A stretch of DNA of 64,000 bases from Mariprofundus sp. Lineage in GTDB: Bacteria; Pseudomonadota; Zetaproteobacteria; Mariprofundales; Mariprofundaceae. Location of the stretch: positions 51,975 through 115,974 of the forward strand of contig JAJFLE010000084.1 of the NCBI GenBank assembly GCA_021772835.1. Reading direction: 5' to 3'. The translations under genes and the position numbers were made by a program. The notes below the pieces were generated by a model, which worked only from the letters and a program-made list of their open reading frames with translations, was not told where the DNA came from and made no database searches. Positions 17,556 through 31,582 of this stretch are shown one piece after another (position 1 is the first letter of the stretch; each line of letters begins with the position of its first letter).

Positions 17556-18949
17556 GTTTCCGCCTGCCCCTCTATGCACACAAGGCTTGCACACTCCATT
17601 CTTGCCACAATGGCATCAGTGCCAAGGAACGCCACCACGTCTGACATCTCAGGACCATGCAATGCGCCTGAGAGTGCCACACGCAGCGGCATAAACAGCG
17701 ACTTGCCTTTACAACCTGTCTTCGCTTTCACGGCCACCGTCCAGCTCTTCCAGTCAGGACTGACATGCCAGGCATCCAATGCATGCTGATAAAACTCTGT
17801 CCCTGCTCCGAGAAGCACGGATAGTGCTTCAGCTTCCAGGGGCGCTTTTACATCAAGCAGGCGCTGGAACAGCGCCGCGTCTTCAACCCGCTGCAGGTTC
17901 TTTCCAATCAGGGCTGCAAATGCTAGCAGCCGTTCGTGCCCAACATCCGGCACAAACGTTTTTATCATTGGGATCAGCAGCTCACTGTCCAGCTCATGCA
18001 ACAGCCGTGTATGCCAGCGCCACATCTCCTCATCCGACCAGCGCACAGAACTGGTGGAGACATGCTCTGCATCAAGGTGCACAGCCAACTCGGTTGCCGT
18101 ATGTGCTTCTTCCGGCATATTCGGATGACCCAGTCGCCCCATAGCCTGCACGAGAGCTCCTGGCAGCAAACCTTCCTCACGCAATTCGGCCACACTATGA
18201 CTACCACTGCGTTTGGATAATTTTGCGCCATCCGAACCAAGCAGCAGACCATGATGCAGATACATCGGCGCTTTATAACCAAGCCGCTCAAGCAGCCAGA
18301 CCTGATAGGCTGAATTGGTCAAATGGTCATCACCGCGCAAGGCATGGGTAATTCCGTCCACAGCATCATCCACAGCATTCGGCAGCAGAAAAGTAAACGT
18401 ACCATCAGAACGCACAACCACCGGATCATCCAAATCACGCTGGGCAAAGGTTACATGACCATGCAACAGATCCGGCACCGTCACTTCACCTTCTTTGGCA
18501 TGAATTGCCAGACGCCAGACATACGGTTCATTTTCAGCACGTTTCTCGGCTTCATCACAAGCCAATTCGCGGCAACGGCCAACATATCGCGGTGGTAAAC
18601 CACGCGAAGAGGCTAACTTGCGATCCAGACTCAGCTGTGACTCTGAGCAGAAACAGCGGTATGCCAGCCCCTGATCAGCCAGACCGTTCAAAGCACGCGT
18701 GTGTTTGCCTGCATGTTCGGACTGAAACAGCACATCACCATCCCACTGCAATCCCAACCAGTTCAGATCGGCTTTAATGGCTTCGATATACTCCACCTGT
18801 GAACGATCCTGATCGGTATCCTCAAAGCGCAGCAGAAAGCGGCCACCATGTTTTCTGGCATACAGCCAGTTAAGCAGTGCTGTACGCACATTGCCCAAAT
18901 GTAATAATCCAGTGGGTGACGGCGCAAACCGGGTAACAACCTTACTCAT
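17552..18949 (-). CDS. gltX: Glutamyl-tRNA synthetase
   Basis: A 465-residue class I synthetase. The HIGH-type motif appears as PSPTGLLHLGNVRTALLNWL at the N-terminus and KMSKS as AKLSKRSG. Full length with the C-terminal anticodon-binding domain, so not the short YadB/GluQ form. The specificity (discriminating or not) cannot be told. Lies 3 bp from ftsB and overlaps cysS. Confidence 0.95.
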   Translation of the reverse strand: MSKVVTRFAPSPTGLLHLGNVRTALLNWLYARKHGGRFLLRFEDTDQDRSQVEYIEAIKADLNWLGLQWDGDVLFQSEHAGKHTRALNGLADQGLAYRCFCSESQLSLDRKLASSRGLPPRYVGRCRELACDEAEKRAENEPYVWRLAIHAKEGEVTVPDLLHGHVTFAQRDLDDPVVVRSDGTFTFLLPNAVDDAVDGITHALRGDDHLTNSAYQVWLLERLGYKAPMYLHHGLLLGSDGAKLSKRSGSHSVAELREEGLLPGALVQAMGRLGHPNMPEEAHTATELAVHLDAEHVSTSSVRWSDEEMWRWHTRLLHELDSELLIPMIKTFVPDVGHERLLAFAALIGKNLQRVEDAALFQRLLDVKAPLEAEALSVLLGAGTEFYQHALDAWHVSPDWKSWTVAVKAKTGCKGKSLFMPLRVALSGALHGPEMSDVVAFLGTDAIVARMECASLVCIEGQAET

Positions 18950-18952
18950 GAT

Positions 18953-19261
18953 CTATTTACCTTTCTCTGTCATTTTCTCGGGCATAATCACCATAAATTC
19001 ATCGGGGTACACATATCCCAATTCACGATGGATCAACTGCTCCAGCGCTTTGGGATCATCTCGTAAACGAAGAATTTCCTGCGCCAAGCGCTCCCTGTCT
19101 GCTTTCAACGTAACAAGCTCGGCTTTCAATGCCTGCAGCTGAATAGCCTCCTCGCGGTAGACCAGATAACCATGATCGGAAAAGATCAGGTTCCAGCTCA
19201 TATAGGCCAGCACAGCCACACCGGCGAACCAGTACAGCCACCGACCTACAGATCGAACCAT
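18953..19261 (-). CDS. ftsB: Cell-division protein FtsB
   Basis: A 102-residue bitopic membrane protein. A short cytoplasmic start, one transmembrane helix (about 8-27), then a periplasmic coiled coil (35-70) and the conserved tail LIHRELGYVYPDEFMV. FtsB joins FtsL and FtsQ in activating septal wall synthesis. The position just after eno is a common proteobacterial order. Confidence 0.9.
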   Translation of the reverse strand: MVRSVGRWLYWFAGVAVLAYMSWNLIFSDHGYLVYREEAIQLQALKAELVTLKADRERLAQEILRLRDDPKALEQLIHRELGYVYPDEFMVIMPEKMTEKGK

Positions 19262-19294
19262 CTCACAGACTCACGACAGCGCGATACTGCTGGA

Positions 19295-20599
<1,305 letters not shown>

Positions 20600-20664
20600 C
20601 TATGCCGAACATCTTTCATTTCATTTTCAATCTTTTTCCCGGACAGCCATCCTGACCATGCCGG

Positions 20665-23174
<2,510 letters not shown>

Positions 23175-26100
23175 TTAACCAACCCACTTTCTGGCGTTAC
23201 GGAACATACGTAACCAGGGACCATCTTCACCCCATGCATCCGGCGCCCATGAATATTGAGCCGTACGGAACAAACGCTCAGGATGAGGCATCATAATCGT
23301 GAAACGACCATCGGCTGTAGTGAAGCCGGTTTGGCCATCCGGGGAGCCATTCGGATTGTGTGGATAGGCTGATGCAACGTGTCCATCTGCACCAAGATAA
23401 CGCAGAGCTGCAATAGCGCCAGCCTGCTGCTCTGTCGATGCGAATTCGGCACGTCCTTCACCATGAGCCACAACCAGAGGCAGCTTCGATCCCGCCATGC
23501 CAGACAGGAATATCGACGGTGAATCAAGCACTTCCACCTGCAGCAAACGTGCTTCAAACTGCTCGGAGCGATTGCGTTCAAAGCTTGGCCACTGCTCTGC
23601 ACCCGGAATGATGTTTTTCAGGCCGGACATCATCTGACAACCATTGCATACGCCGAGCGCAAAGGTATCAGTGCGATGGAAAAAGGCATCAAACTGATCA
23701 CGCGCACTTGCATTGAACATTACTGAATTGGCCCAACCACGACCGGCACCAAGCACATCACCGAATGAGAATCCGCCACAGGCTACCAGTCCCTGGAAGT
23801 CTGCCAGACTGATACGCCCTGCGATTACATCGGACATATGTACATCTGTGCAGTCAAACCCTGCGCGATCAAATGCAGCTGCCATCTCGATTTGCCCGTT
23901 CACACCCTGTTCCCTGAGCACAGCCATCTTAGGCCGTGAACTATTGATAAACGGTGCGCAGATATCTTCAGATGGATCAAAACTCAGTTCGGCAAACAGC
24001 CCGCTGGCTTTACGATCACCGAGCACATCAAATGCCTCACTTGCACATTCAGGGTTATCACGCAGCGATTGCATACGGAAACTGGTTTCCGCCCAAGCCT
24101 GCTGCAAATCCTGAACATGTGATCTGAACAGAACCTTCTCACTGTGCTGCATGACAATCTGGCCATCGGTGCGTGGATGCCCGATCACCTGGGCTGCATG
24201 CAGAAGGCCTGTCTTAGCCAGTTCAGACAGCACAGTTTCGCGATCAATCCTGCGAATCTGCAGTACTGCACCCAATTCTTCATTAAAGAGAGCCGAAAGC
24301 ACATCACCAGCCAGTGTTTCAAGGTGAACCTTCAAACCACATCGCGCAGCAAAAGCCATTTCACTCAAGGTAGTAAACAAACCGCCGTCAGAACGATCAT
24401 GATAAGCCAGCAGCAACCCCTTCTGGTTCAAGACCTGCACAGCATCGAAGAAAGCTTTTAGCAGGGCCGGAGAATCAACATCGGCAACATCTTCACCGGT
24501 TACGCCATAGACCTGAGCAAGCGCGGAACCACCCAGACGATTTTTACCCTCACCCAGATCGATCAGGACAAGATCCGTATCACCTTGATCCAGCTGCAGT
24601 TCAGGCGTCAGAGTTTTGCGTATATCAGTGACCGGTGCAAAGGCAGACACAATCAGGGAAAGCGGCGAAATCATTTCGCGCTTCTCTTCGCCCCCACCGT
24701 CACCACCCACCTGCCATACAGACTTCATGGAAAGTGAGTCTTTGCCCACCGGAATAGAGATGCCCAATTCAGGGCACAATTCCATACCTACCGCTTTGAC
24801 GGTGTCATACAGACGCGCATCTTCGCCATCGTGGCCGCAAGCGGCCATCCAGTTGGCAGAAAGTTTTATATCACCGATTTTACCAATAGATGCTGCAGCA
24901 ACATTGGTCAGCGCTTCACCCACAGCCATACGCCCGGATGCCGCAGCATCGAGCACAGCAATCGGTGATCGCTCACCCATGCACATCGCTTCACCGGTAT
25001 AGTTCGTATAATCACTTGCCGTAACAGCCACATCAGCCACAGGCACCTGCCATGGGCCAACCATCTGGTCGCGGGCCACAAGCCCGGTTACCGAGCGATC
25101 AGCAATCGTGATCAGGAACTCTTTACTGGCAACAGCAGGCAGCCTCAACACCCGTTCAACCGCCTCGTTCAAATCAACTGACTCCAGATCCAGCGACACA
25201 CTGATGGGCTTTTCATGGCTCACATCACGGGTCATTTTAGGGGGTTTTCCGAGCAGCATATTCAGCGACAGATTTACCGGCTGGTTACCAAATTCCGGAT
25301 CGTTGACCACCAGGTCACGCTGCTCCTTTGCTTCGCCCAACACAGCAAACAGGCAACGCTCACGTTCACACAATCGAGTGAACAATTCGCGCGATTCCGG
25401 CGCAATTGCCAGCATATATCGTTCCTGCGCCTCGTTACACCAGATCTGCATCGGGCTCATGCCCGGCTCCATATTATGCACAGCGCGCAGATCCACCCAG
25501 CCGCCGCGACCGGCATCATCAACCAGCTCCGGCACCGCATTGGACAGTCCGCCTGCGCCAATATCATGGATAAACAATATCGGGTTGAAATCTCCCATCT
25601 GCCAGCAGCGATCCAGTACCTCCTGACAACGGCGCTCCATCTCCGGGTTACCACGCTGCACCGAATCAAAGTCCAGCGATTCAGCATTGGCTCCGGTATC
25701 CATACTCGATGCCGCGCCGCCACCGAGACCAATTAACATGGCAGGACCACCCAACTGAATAATCAGGCTGCCTTCGGGCACCTCTTTCTTATACACATGA
25801 CGGGCATCGATATTGCCAACACCACCTGCAATCATGATCGGCTTGTGATACCCACGCAGCTCACCGGCCACGTTCTGTTCGTAAGTGCGGAAATAACCGC
25901 AGAGGTTCGGGCGCCCGAATTCGTTATTGAATGCAGCTGCACCAATCGGCCCTTCAATCATAATGTCCAGTGCAGAAACAATGCGATCAGGTTTTCCGAA
26001 ATCTACTTCCCACGGCTGTTCAAAACCGGGGATGCGCAGATTAGACACGGTAAAACCACACAGACCAGCTTTCGGCTTGGAGCCAATTCCGGTCGCCCCT

Positions 26101-27071
26101 TCATCACGAATTTCACCACCGGACCCTGTGGCTGCTCCCGCAAATGGAGAGATGGCAGTTGGGTGATTATGTGTTTCTACCTTCATCAGGATATGGGTTT
26201 CATCATCATGGGCCGAATACTTACCGTCCGCATCGGGATAGAAACGTTTGGATTTTCCACCTTCGATCACCGATGAGTTATCACTGTAAGCCACCAGTGT
26301 GCCTTGCGGGTTCAACTGATGGGTATTTCGAATCATGGAAAACAGCGAGCGATCCTGCTTTTCACCATCAATAACCCAATCCGCATTAAAAATCTTATGA
26401 CGGCAGTGCTCAGAATTGGCCTGGGCAAACATCATCAACTCTGCATCGGACGGATTGCGCTCAAGCGCAATAAAATTCTCCAGCAGATAATCGATCTCAT
26501 CATCCGCCAGTGCCAATCCGAGCTCACGATTGGCAGTTTCCAGCGCCGAACGACCACCTGCAAGTACATCTATAGTCGCCAGTGGTTTGGGCGTATGGTG
26601 AGCAAACAACTGATCCAGTTGATCCACATCCGAAAGCACCGATTCAGTCATACGGTCATGCAACAGAGCAGCTGCCGCTGCATGCTGATCATGAGAAATA
26701 CCGGAGATATGGTAAGCAATGCCGCGCTCAAGTCTGAGCAGAGCAGAAAGCCCGCACAGACCGGCAATATCGGTTGCTTTTGATGACCATGGGCTGATGG
26801 TTCCGATGCGTGGCACCACGACAAACAGATCGTCAGCAGCATGAGATACAAATACATCCGGGCCATGATTCAGCAGCTCTGCCAAACGATAGGTATTATC
26901 AGGGATCCAGCCTTCCCCCACCTCGGCAATGTGAATGAAATCAGCGACAATGGTATCTGCCGTGATGCCGGCAGCTACAAAAGCAGCATTGAGCTTTTCA
27001 CGACGAAAGTCGGACAGTGCATTCTGCCCTTTCAGCGTAATGATGTGGGTGGAGAGGAGAGAATCAGTCAT
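23175..27071 (-). CDS. purL: Phosphoribosylformylglycinamidine synthase, single-chain
   Basis: A 1298-residue large-form PurL of purine synthesis, with FGAM synthase halves followed by a C-terminal glutaminase. Visible are [36 protein letters not shown], the second-half SDGGLFTTL, and the glutaminase Cys in [13 protein letters not shown] with [10 protein letters not shown]. Single-chain PurL is typical of gamma- and beta-like proteobacteria, while many others split it into PurQ/PurL/PurS. Confidence 0.98.
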   Translation of the reverse strand: MTDSLLSTHIITLKGQNALSDFRREKLNAAFVAAGITADTIVADFIHIAEVGEGWIPDNTYRLAELLNHGPDVFVSHAADDLFVVVPRIGTISPWSSKATDIAGLCGLSALLRLERGIAYHISGISHDQHAAAAALLHDRMTESVLSDVDQLDQLFAHHTPKPLATIDVLAGGRSALETANRELGLALADDEIDYLLENFIALERNPSDAELMMFAQANSEHCRHKIFNADWVIDGEKQDRSLFSMIRNTHQLNPQGTLVAYSDNSSVIEGGKSKRFYPDADGKYSAHDDETHILMKVETHNHPTAISPFAGAATGSGGEIRDEGATGIGSKPKAGLCGFTVSNLRIPGFEQPWEVDFGKPDRIVSALDIMIEGPIGAAAFNNEFGRPNLCGYFRTYEQNVAGELRGYHKPIMIAGGVGNIDARHVYKKEVPEGSLIIQLGGPAMLIGLGGGAASSMDTGANAESLDFDSVQRGNPEMERRCQEVLDRCWQMGDFNPILFIHDIGAGGLSNAVPELVDDAGRGGWVDLRAVHNMEPGMSPMQIWCNEAQERYMLAIAPESRELFTRLCERERCLFAVLGEAKEQRDLVVNDPEFGNQPVNLSLNMLLGKPPKMTRDVSHEKPISVSLDLESVDLNEAVERVLRLPAVASKEFLITIADRSVTGLVARDQMVGPWQVPVADVAVTASDYTNYTGEAMCMGERSPIAVLDAAASGRMAVGEALTNVAAASIGKIGDIKLSANWMAACGHDGEDARLYDTVKAVGMELCPELGISIPVGKDSLSMKSVWQVGGDGGGEEKREMISPLSLIVSAFAPVTDIRKTLTPELQLDQGDTDLVLIDLGEGKNRLGGSALAQVYGVTGEDVADVDSPALLKAFFDAVQVLNQKGLLLAYHDRSDGGLFTTLSEMAFAARCGLKVHLETLAGDVLSALFNEELGAVLQIRRIDRETVLSELAKTGLLHAAQVIGHPRTDGQIVMQHSEKVLFRSHVQDLQQAWAETSFRMQSLRDNPECASEAFDVLGDRKASGLFAELSFDPSEDICAPFINSSRPKMAVLREQGVNGQIEMAAAFDRAGFDCTDVHMSDVIAGRISLADFQGLVACGGFSFGDVLGAGRGWANSVMFNASARDQFDAFFHRTDTFALGVCNGCQMMSGLKNIIPGAEQWPSFERNRSEQFEARLLQVEVLDSPSIFLSGMAGSKLPLVVAHGEGRAEFASTEQQAGAIAALRYLGADGHVASAYPHNPNGSPDGQTGFTTADGRFTIMMPHPERLFRTAQYSWAPDAWGEDGPWLRMFRNARKWVG

Positions 27072-27174
27072 GTACGCATCCTAAGAAGTAGTAACCGGAA
27101 ACCAAGTAGAAAGTTCACTACGTATCAATTTACCGTGTTTGCACCATTTTCATCAACCTTGCCGACGAAAACAT

Positions 27175-27200
27175 AAAAGGGGAGCCGAAGCCCCCCTTTT
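27175..27200 (-). terminator. Terminator after rplS
   Basis: On the minus strand a GGGGGGC/GCTCCCC-type hairpin with a TTCG-containing loop is followed by TTTTATG. It lies about 35 bp past the rplS stop, separating the ribosomal unit from purL. Confidence 0.7.
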
Positions 27201-27236
27201 ATAAATCCATTGCCTGAAACAGCCGGATTGTTCGAT

Positions 27237-27605
27237 CTAGAAACGACGCTCGCGGATACGAGCAGCTTTACCGCGCAGTGCACGCAGGTAGTACAGCTTG
27301 GCACGACGAACGCGACCATGACGTACAACTGTAATGCTTTCCAGCAATGGTGAGTGCAGCGGGAACACACGCTCAACACCAACATTATTGGAAATTTTAC
27401 GTACAGTGAATGAGCTGGAAATGCCGTTGTTATGACGGGCAATGACAACACCCTCATACGCCTGCAAACGCTCAGTTTTCACTACACCGTTCTTGGTATC
27501 TTTGAAATCGATCAAACGAACATTCACACGGACGGTATCGCCCTCACGGAATGCCGGGATATCTTCACGCAGCTGATCTTTTGTTACATCATCCAGTGCA
27601 CGCAT
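27237..27605 (-). CDS. rplS: Ribosomal protein L19
   Basis: A 122-residue large-subunit protein at the 30S-50S interface. The core [26 protein letters not shown] and [11 protein letters not shown] is clear. The ATG at 27605 is chosen: GGAGG lies about 10 bases upstream, while the longer start at 27626 has no ribosome site. Located next to the RNA methylase, as expected for the trmD-rplS neighbourhood. Confidence 0.96.
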   Translation of the reverse strand: MRALDDVTKDQLREDIPAFREGDTVRVNVRLIDFKDTKNGVVKTERLQAYEGVVIARHNNGISSSFTVRKISNNVGVERVFPLHSPLLESITVVRHGRVRRAKLYYLRALRGKAARIRERRF

Positions 27606-27650
27606 TGTTTTTTTGCCTCCAAACACAAACCAGTCAGGGTCTGTTTTTCA

Positions 27651-28184
27651 TTATATACCAAGCCGATCCAGATAAATCGCCAAGGCAGCCCTGACAGAAA
27701 GGTGGCGCACTTTACCGATACCTTTGATTGGTGACAACCATCCATTTGCATTTGGCATGTTTTCCTCATCCAAACCCCAGCCTGTACCGAACACAATCAG
27801 GTGTTTTCCGTTGATATGCTTGAGCTCCGAGGCTTCGATGCACATCTCACCCGGCGGTGTGGCCGAGGTGTACCAGAGCTGATAAGGCTCTGCTTCAATG
27901 ATCTGATCAAGAGATTTGACGCATCGAATAGCCTTGAGTACTTCTTTGCGTTCAGGATTTCGCTCTCCACCTTTGCCATTCAGATAGTAGTCAGTCATAT
28001 CATGAATGAGTGAATGCATACCGTCAGCCGGATGCACCAGATATACCGGCGATACATCGTAAAAAGCGCAACTTCTGGCAAAATCATGCACATCAATCGA
28101 AGTAATGGCCGTGGTTGAGGTCTCCCCTCTACGGTTGAGTATCGGATGATGCAACAGTGCGACAGCGATTTGAGATTCAGACAT
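27651..28184 (-). CDS. SPOUT-type RNA methyltransferase family protein
   Basis: A 177-residue protein matching the small SPOUT-like RNA methylase family often found between trmD and rplS. The N-terminus is IAVALLHHPILNRRGETSTTAITSIDVHD; the C-terminal knot region contains LIVFGTGWGLDEENM and the hydrophobic NGWLSPIKG. The RNA target is unknown. No trmD lies upstream in this window, so the usual operon has been broken up or trmD is elsewhere. Confidence 0.8.
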   Translation of the reverse strand: MSESQIAVALLHHPILNRRGETSTTAITSIDVHDFARSCAFYDVSPVYLVHPADGMHSLIHDMTDYYLNGKGGERNPERKEVLKAIRCVKSLDQIIEAEPYQLWYTSATPPGEMCIEASELKHINGKHLIVFGTGWGLDEENMPNANGWLSPIKGIGKVRHLSVRAALAIYLDRLGI

Positions 28185-28235
28185 CGCGGCAGACTACATC
28201 AACGAACTGTCGTTAACAGGCCCTGCTCATGCATC

Positions 28236-28931
28236 TCATGACCTTCTCGGTCTGGGTCGGGATGCAGGCAACATCTTTCCACCGGCCACCGGCCTGGGCG
28301 CATTCAGTGGCAGCGGTATGGGCTTGCCATCCGGAGTGACAGACCGTCGTTTCCTGGCATGCTTATGGTCTAGATAGATCCGATCAAATGGCGTGAACAA
28401 AGCAATACCAAGCAGCGCTCCGAAACACTGCATCATCCAAACCAACTTCAAGCCCTCGCCTGCAACGGCATACGGCGTCCACACTGCCATGCCTTCAATG
28501 ACTATCTTACCCAGCAGAATCAACAGCAGCGGATAACCAAGCAGAAGCCTGGGTGCCAACGATTTACACTCGATGATCAAAAACCAGCTGGTCATCATCC
28601 AAATCATGGTTACCAAGCCCGTGGTCCCGCGATAGACCTGCACATCCGGCATAAAAATAAACAGCAGCCACATCATCACCGGCATGACAAAGATAAAACC
28701 GATCAATAAATTTAGAAGTTTAACATAACGACTTAGAATCAAAGCAAGAACAAACAGCCCAATGGAATCGATAATCAGCTGAAGTTGGCTGGAATGCGTC
28801 AGTTGCGCAGACCACAAGCGCCACCACTGACCATCAATAATGGCTTGTCTATCATAAACCAGAAGATCGACACGTTCAGGTGCAAGGTACCAGACACCCC
28901 AACAGGCAATCGCAAACAATAATCCAAACAT
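28236..28931 (-). CDS. Rhomboid/rhombosortase-like membrane protein lacking catalytic residues
   Basis: A 231-residue protein with about six membrane helices and a basic Pro/Arg-rich tail (from about 190). The rhomboid entry GQWWRLWSAQLTHSSQLQLIIDSIGLFVL is recognisable. However, the serine motif GxSG is replaced by GTTG (in YRGTTGLV) and no His appears in the last helix (MQCFGALLGIAL). It is therefore probably not a serine protease; a scaffolding role is inference. Upstream of the SPOUT gene on the same strand. Confidence 0.7.
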   Translation of the reverse strand: MFGLLFAIACWGVWYLAPERVDLLVYDRQAIIDGQWWRLWSAQLTHSSQLQLIIDSIGLFVLALILSRYVKLLNLLIGFIFVMPVMMWLLFIFMPDVQVYRGTTGLVTMIWMMTSWFLIIECKSLAPRLLLGYPLLLILLGKIVIEGMAVWTPYAVAGEGLKLVWMMQCFGALLGIALFTPFDRIYLDHKHARKRRSVTPDGKPIPLPLNAPRPVAGGKMLPASRPRPRRS

Positions 28932-29038
28932 CGAGCAAGATTACGTTCTCACACACTTTGTGCCAACAGCGTTTATCCGAGTCGTGTGCAAATCTTTCAA
29001 CTCAGCCTATGATTGCCGAATGAAAGAAAGGGGCATAC

Positions 29039-29902
29039 ATGGCTGAAATCGGACGACTGAACAAACTGCGCGTAGTCAAACAACTGGATTTCGGCGTCTA
29101 TCTTGATGGCGGTGAACATGGCGAGATTCTAATGCCCATCCGTTATGTGCCTGTGCCGTGTGATGTTGGCGATGAGCTGGAAGTCTTCATCTATTGCGAT
29201 TCCGAGGATCGTCTGGTTGCTACCACCGAAAAGCCTTATGCCATGGTTGGAGAGTTCGCTCTGCTTAAGGCAGTCGCGGTTAACCAAACCGGGGCCTTCC
29301 TTCAGTGGGGACTAATGAAAGACCTGCTGGTGCCATACTCGGAGCAAAAACCGCGCATGGAAGAGGGTAAGCTGTATGTCGTACGTGTTTATGTGGATGA
29401 AAACAGCAATCGCATCGTTGCCTCCGCCATGCTCGATGATTTTTTGCACCGTGAATCTGATAATGAATTCGAAGCCGCTGAAGCAGTCAAGCTGTTCATC
29501 GCCAACCGCTCCGATCTCGGCTATCAGGTTATCATTGATAACAGCCATTGGGGACTGCTGCACCACACTGAAGTAGCACGCAACCTGAAACGCGGTGAAA
29601 CCATACCCGGTTTCATCAAACATATTCGCGAAGATGGACGCATTGATGTCTGCCTGCATCAGAAACCCAGCGAAAAAACCGATGATGTATCTCAGCTGAT
29701 TATAAGCAAGCTGAGAAAAAATGACGGATTTCTCTCTGTCACCGACAAAAGTTCGCCCGAAAAGATCAGTGACATGTTCGGCATCAGTAAAAAAATGTAC
29801 AAAAAGGCAGTTGGTGCATTGTATCGAAATAAAACCATCACCATCGAATCCGATGGCATACGTCTGCTCAAAGCCTGGGCTACAAGAAACAATGATGAGT
29901 AA
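29039..29902 (+). CDS. CvfB/YitL-like S1 RNA-binding protein
   Basis: A 287-residue protein with tandem OB/S1 domains and a C-terminal winged helix (about 215-280, starting DDVSQLIISKLRKNDGFL). The N-terminus KLRVVKQLDFGVYLDGGEHGEILMP is typical of the CvfB family, known in Gram-positives as a virulence regulator. A role in translation or RNA turnover is likely but unproven. Ribosome site GAAAGGGG lies before the ATG. Confidence 0.85.
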   Translation: MAEIGRLNKLRVVKQLDFGVYLDGGEHGEILMPIRYVPVPCDVGDELEVFIYCDSEDRLVATTEKPYAMVGEFALLKAVAVNQTGAFLQWGLMKDLLVPYSEQKPRMEEGKLYVVRVYVDENSNRIVASAMLDDFLHRESDNEFEAAEAVKLFIANRSDLGYQVIIDNSHWGLLHHTEVARNLKRGETIPGFIKHIREDGRIDVCLHQKPSEKTDDVSQLIISKLRKNDGFLSVTDKSSPEKISDMFGISKKMYKKAVGALYRNKTITIESDGIRLLKAWATRNNDE

Positions 29903-29939
29903 CGGCCAGTGCCGCCTCCATTCTATTTCACCTGCTCAG

Positions 29940-29948
29940 TGCTATACT
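29940..29948 (+). promoter_or_regulatory. Extended -10 promoter for the NYN gene
   Basis: TGCTATACT (29940-29948) lies about 75 bp before the NYN start. No strong -35. The ribosome site CGGAGGTT follows close to the ATG at 30026. Confidence 0.45.
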
Positions 29949-30025
29949 AGGAATATGTTGATTTATTGGTCTCCTGCCAAAAATCAGCACTCCCCTAGCA
30001 ACAGGCATCCCCTTTCGGAGGTTAT

Positions 30026-30853
30026 ATGAGCGACAAAAACAAAACCCGCAGCATGGCACTGTTCTGTGATTTCGAGAATGTCGCACTTGGCGTGCAGGAT
30101 GCAAAATACGCCGCGTTCGATATCCAGAAAGTTATGGAGCGGCTGCTGCTTAAAGGCAACATAGTCGTCAAGAAGGCTTACTGCGACTGGGAACGCTACA
30201 AGAAGTTCAAAGCCCCGATGCATGAGGCCTCATTTGGGCTGATCGAGATCCCGCATGTGCGACAATCCGGCAAGAACTCTGCCGATATCCGCATGGTCGT
30301 CGATGCGCTCGACCTCTGCTACACCAAAGCCCATGTTGATACCTTCGTCATCATAAGCGGTGATTCCGATTTCTCACCTCTGGTCTCCAAGTTACGAGAG
30401 AACGATAAGGTTGTGATCGGCGTCGGCGTTAAAAATTCCACCTCCGACCTGCTCACCTCCAATTGCGACGAGTTCATCTATTACGACGACCTGGTTCGCG
30501 ACTCCGAATCCAAGGGCACAGCAAGGCGCAAACGCTCCACCGCCAAGCCAAAAGCCAAGGCTGCAAGTGAGGACGCCAACGAAGATACCGATGCGCTCAA
30601 GCAAGAGGGGATTGATCTGGTCATGGCGACAGTAGAAGACCTGTTCAAGGAACGAGGCGAAGAAGAAAAAGTATGGGGTTCGATGGTCAAACAAACACTG
30701 AAACGCAGGCAGCCCGGTTTCTCTGAAGGTTACCACGGCTTCCGTAGCTTCGGCCAAATGCTGGATGAAGCGCAATCGCGCGGCCTGCTGGAACTTGAAC
30801 TGGACGAAAAATCAGGCGGTTACATCATCAAGAGCTTCTCGCAGGACGAATAA
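30026..30853 (+). CDS. NYN-domain RNase-like protein with LOTUS/OST-HTH domain
   Basis: A 275-residue protein. The N-terminal NYN (PIN-like) nuclease domain has the acidic residues of FCDFENVA, KNSADIRMVVDALD and ISGDSDFSPLV. A basic linker (RRKRSTAKPKAKA) leads to a C-terminal LOTUS/OST-HTH domain (about 190-265), a known RNA-binding module. Likely a single-strand RNA nuclease or binder. Follows the S1 protein gene, making an RNA-handling pair. Confidence 0.87.
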   Translation: MSDKNKTRSMALFCDFENVALGVQDAKYAAFDIQKVMERLLLKGNIVVKKAYCDWERYKKFKAPMHEASFGLIEIPHVRQSGKNSADIRMVVDALDLCYTKAHVDTFVIISGDSDFSPLVSKLRENDKVVIGVGVKNSTSDLLTSNCDEFIYYDDLVRDSESKGTARRKRSTAKPKAKAASEDANEDTDALKQEGIDLVMATVEDLFKERGEEEKVWGSMVKQTLKRRQPGFSEGYHGFRSFGQMLDEAQSRGLLELELDEKSGGYIIKSFSQDE

Positions 30854-30896
30854 TCATTCAAAGCCGGACATATCAAGCTCACGATAACCGATGCGA

Positions 30897-31018
30897 ACAA
30901 AAAAAGGCCCTGGAATATTCCGGGGCCTTTTGTATTCACTTTCGAGAGTGGAAACTGAGTCCGGAGGGCTTAGAGGGAGGGGAGGGAAAGCCACTCCGGA
31001 CACGTCACACTATGGGAG
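30897..31018 (-). ncRNA. C-rich-loop small RNA, copy A
   Basis: The minus strand encodes an approximately 120-nt RNA. Hairpin 1 (31001-30959) has stem GTCCGGAG/CTCCGGAC extended by GGCTT/AAGCC and a loop holding CCCTCCCCTCCCTC. A small hairpin CACT/AGTG with CTCGAA loop follows, then a terminator. Copy B at 55.6 kb keeps the loop exactly while the inner stem changes to GATC/GATC, so pairing is conserved rather than sequence. The loop could pair with Shine-Dalgarno sequences. Promoter inferred from a conserved TTCAC-N8-TCTAAC block upstream. The ends are estimates. Confidence 0.6.
30901..30931. terminator. Bidirectional terminator, NYN gene / small RNA copy A
   Basis: Hairpin with arms AAAGGCCC and GGGGCCTTT around a GGAATATTCC core, A-rich on the left and T-rich on the right. 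It serves the plus-strand NYN gene and the minus-strand RNA. Confidence 0.85.
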
Positions 31019-31235
31019 CGACTGGTTAGATGTCCGTGAATCATCCATGAACATTCATTCATTTGATCCAACATGATGACGAATGAATGCTAACGTTTTT
31101 CACCCTTCCATAGGCCTGATCGCTTCTGTCTTCAAGGCCTCCACCCCTTTTCCGCTTAACGATAAACAAAGTGGTCAGCATTAGACTACACTAATAGTGC
31201 ACTGGCTGATAGCAGTCCAGCAGCAGGAGAACAAT

Positions 31236-31541
31236 GTGAATGCTGATAAACGAAGGTCTGAACGAAACACCCCTCACGACATCCAAAGAGGCACGTTATA
31301 CCTTTGTGCCGACCATCGTCATTTTTCGGTGGACAAGGTTGACGATTTTTCACCAAATGGCGTTGGCCTGACTGTCAGCGGCTTGATCAACAGTGGTGAT
31401 AAAGTGCTATTGCGCCTTCAACACAACAGGAGCTTCGCACCAATACTTGGCTACGTCATGTGGAGCAGTTCAGTTGCTATGAAATCAACAGGCACAGTAC
31501 AAACACCTGTTTCCAGATTAGGAATAAGACTTATCCATTGA
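31236..31541 (+). CDS. Single-domain PilZ protein
   Basis: A 101-residue protein matching the PilZ c-di-GMP-binding fold: KRRSERN near the N-terminus (RxxxR-type motif) and DFSPNGVGL (D/NxSxxG-type) about 30 residues later. The start is taken at GTG 31236, with AGGAG 8 bases before it; the frame is open from 31197 but without conservation. Probably an effector for c-di-GMP; targets unknown. Confidence 0.78.
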   Translation: MNADKRRSERNTPHDIQRGTLYLCADHRHFSVDKVDDFSPNGVGLTVSGLINSGDKVLLRLQHNRSFAPILGYVMWSSSVAMKSTGTVQTPVSRLGIRLIH

Positions 31542-31582
31542 ATCGCAGATAGTGTTCAGGCCTCATCATCATGAACAGATAA

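Noticed and set aside
25108..25736. Long open frames antisense to purL
   Set aside because: They are shadows of purL codon usage; no ribosome sites and no recognisable domains, while the purL frame is fully conserved.
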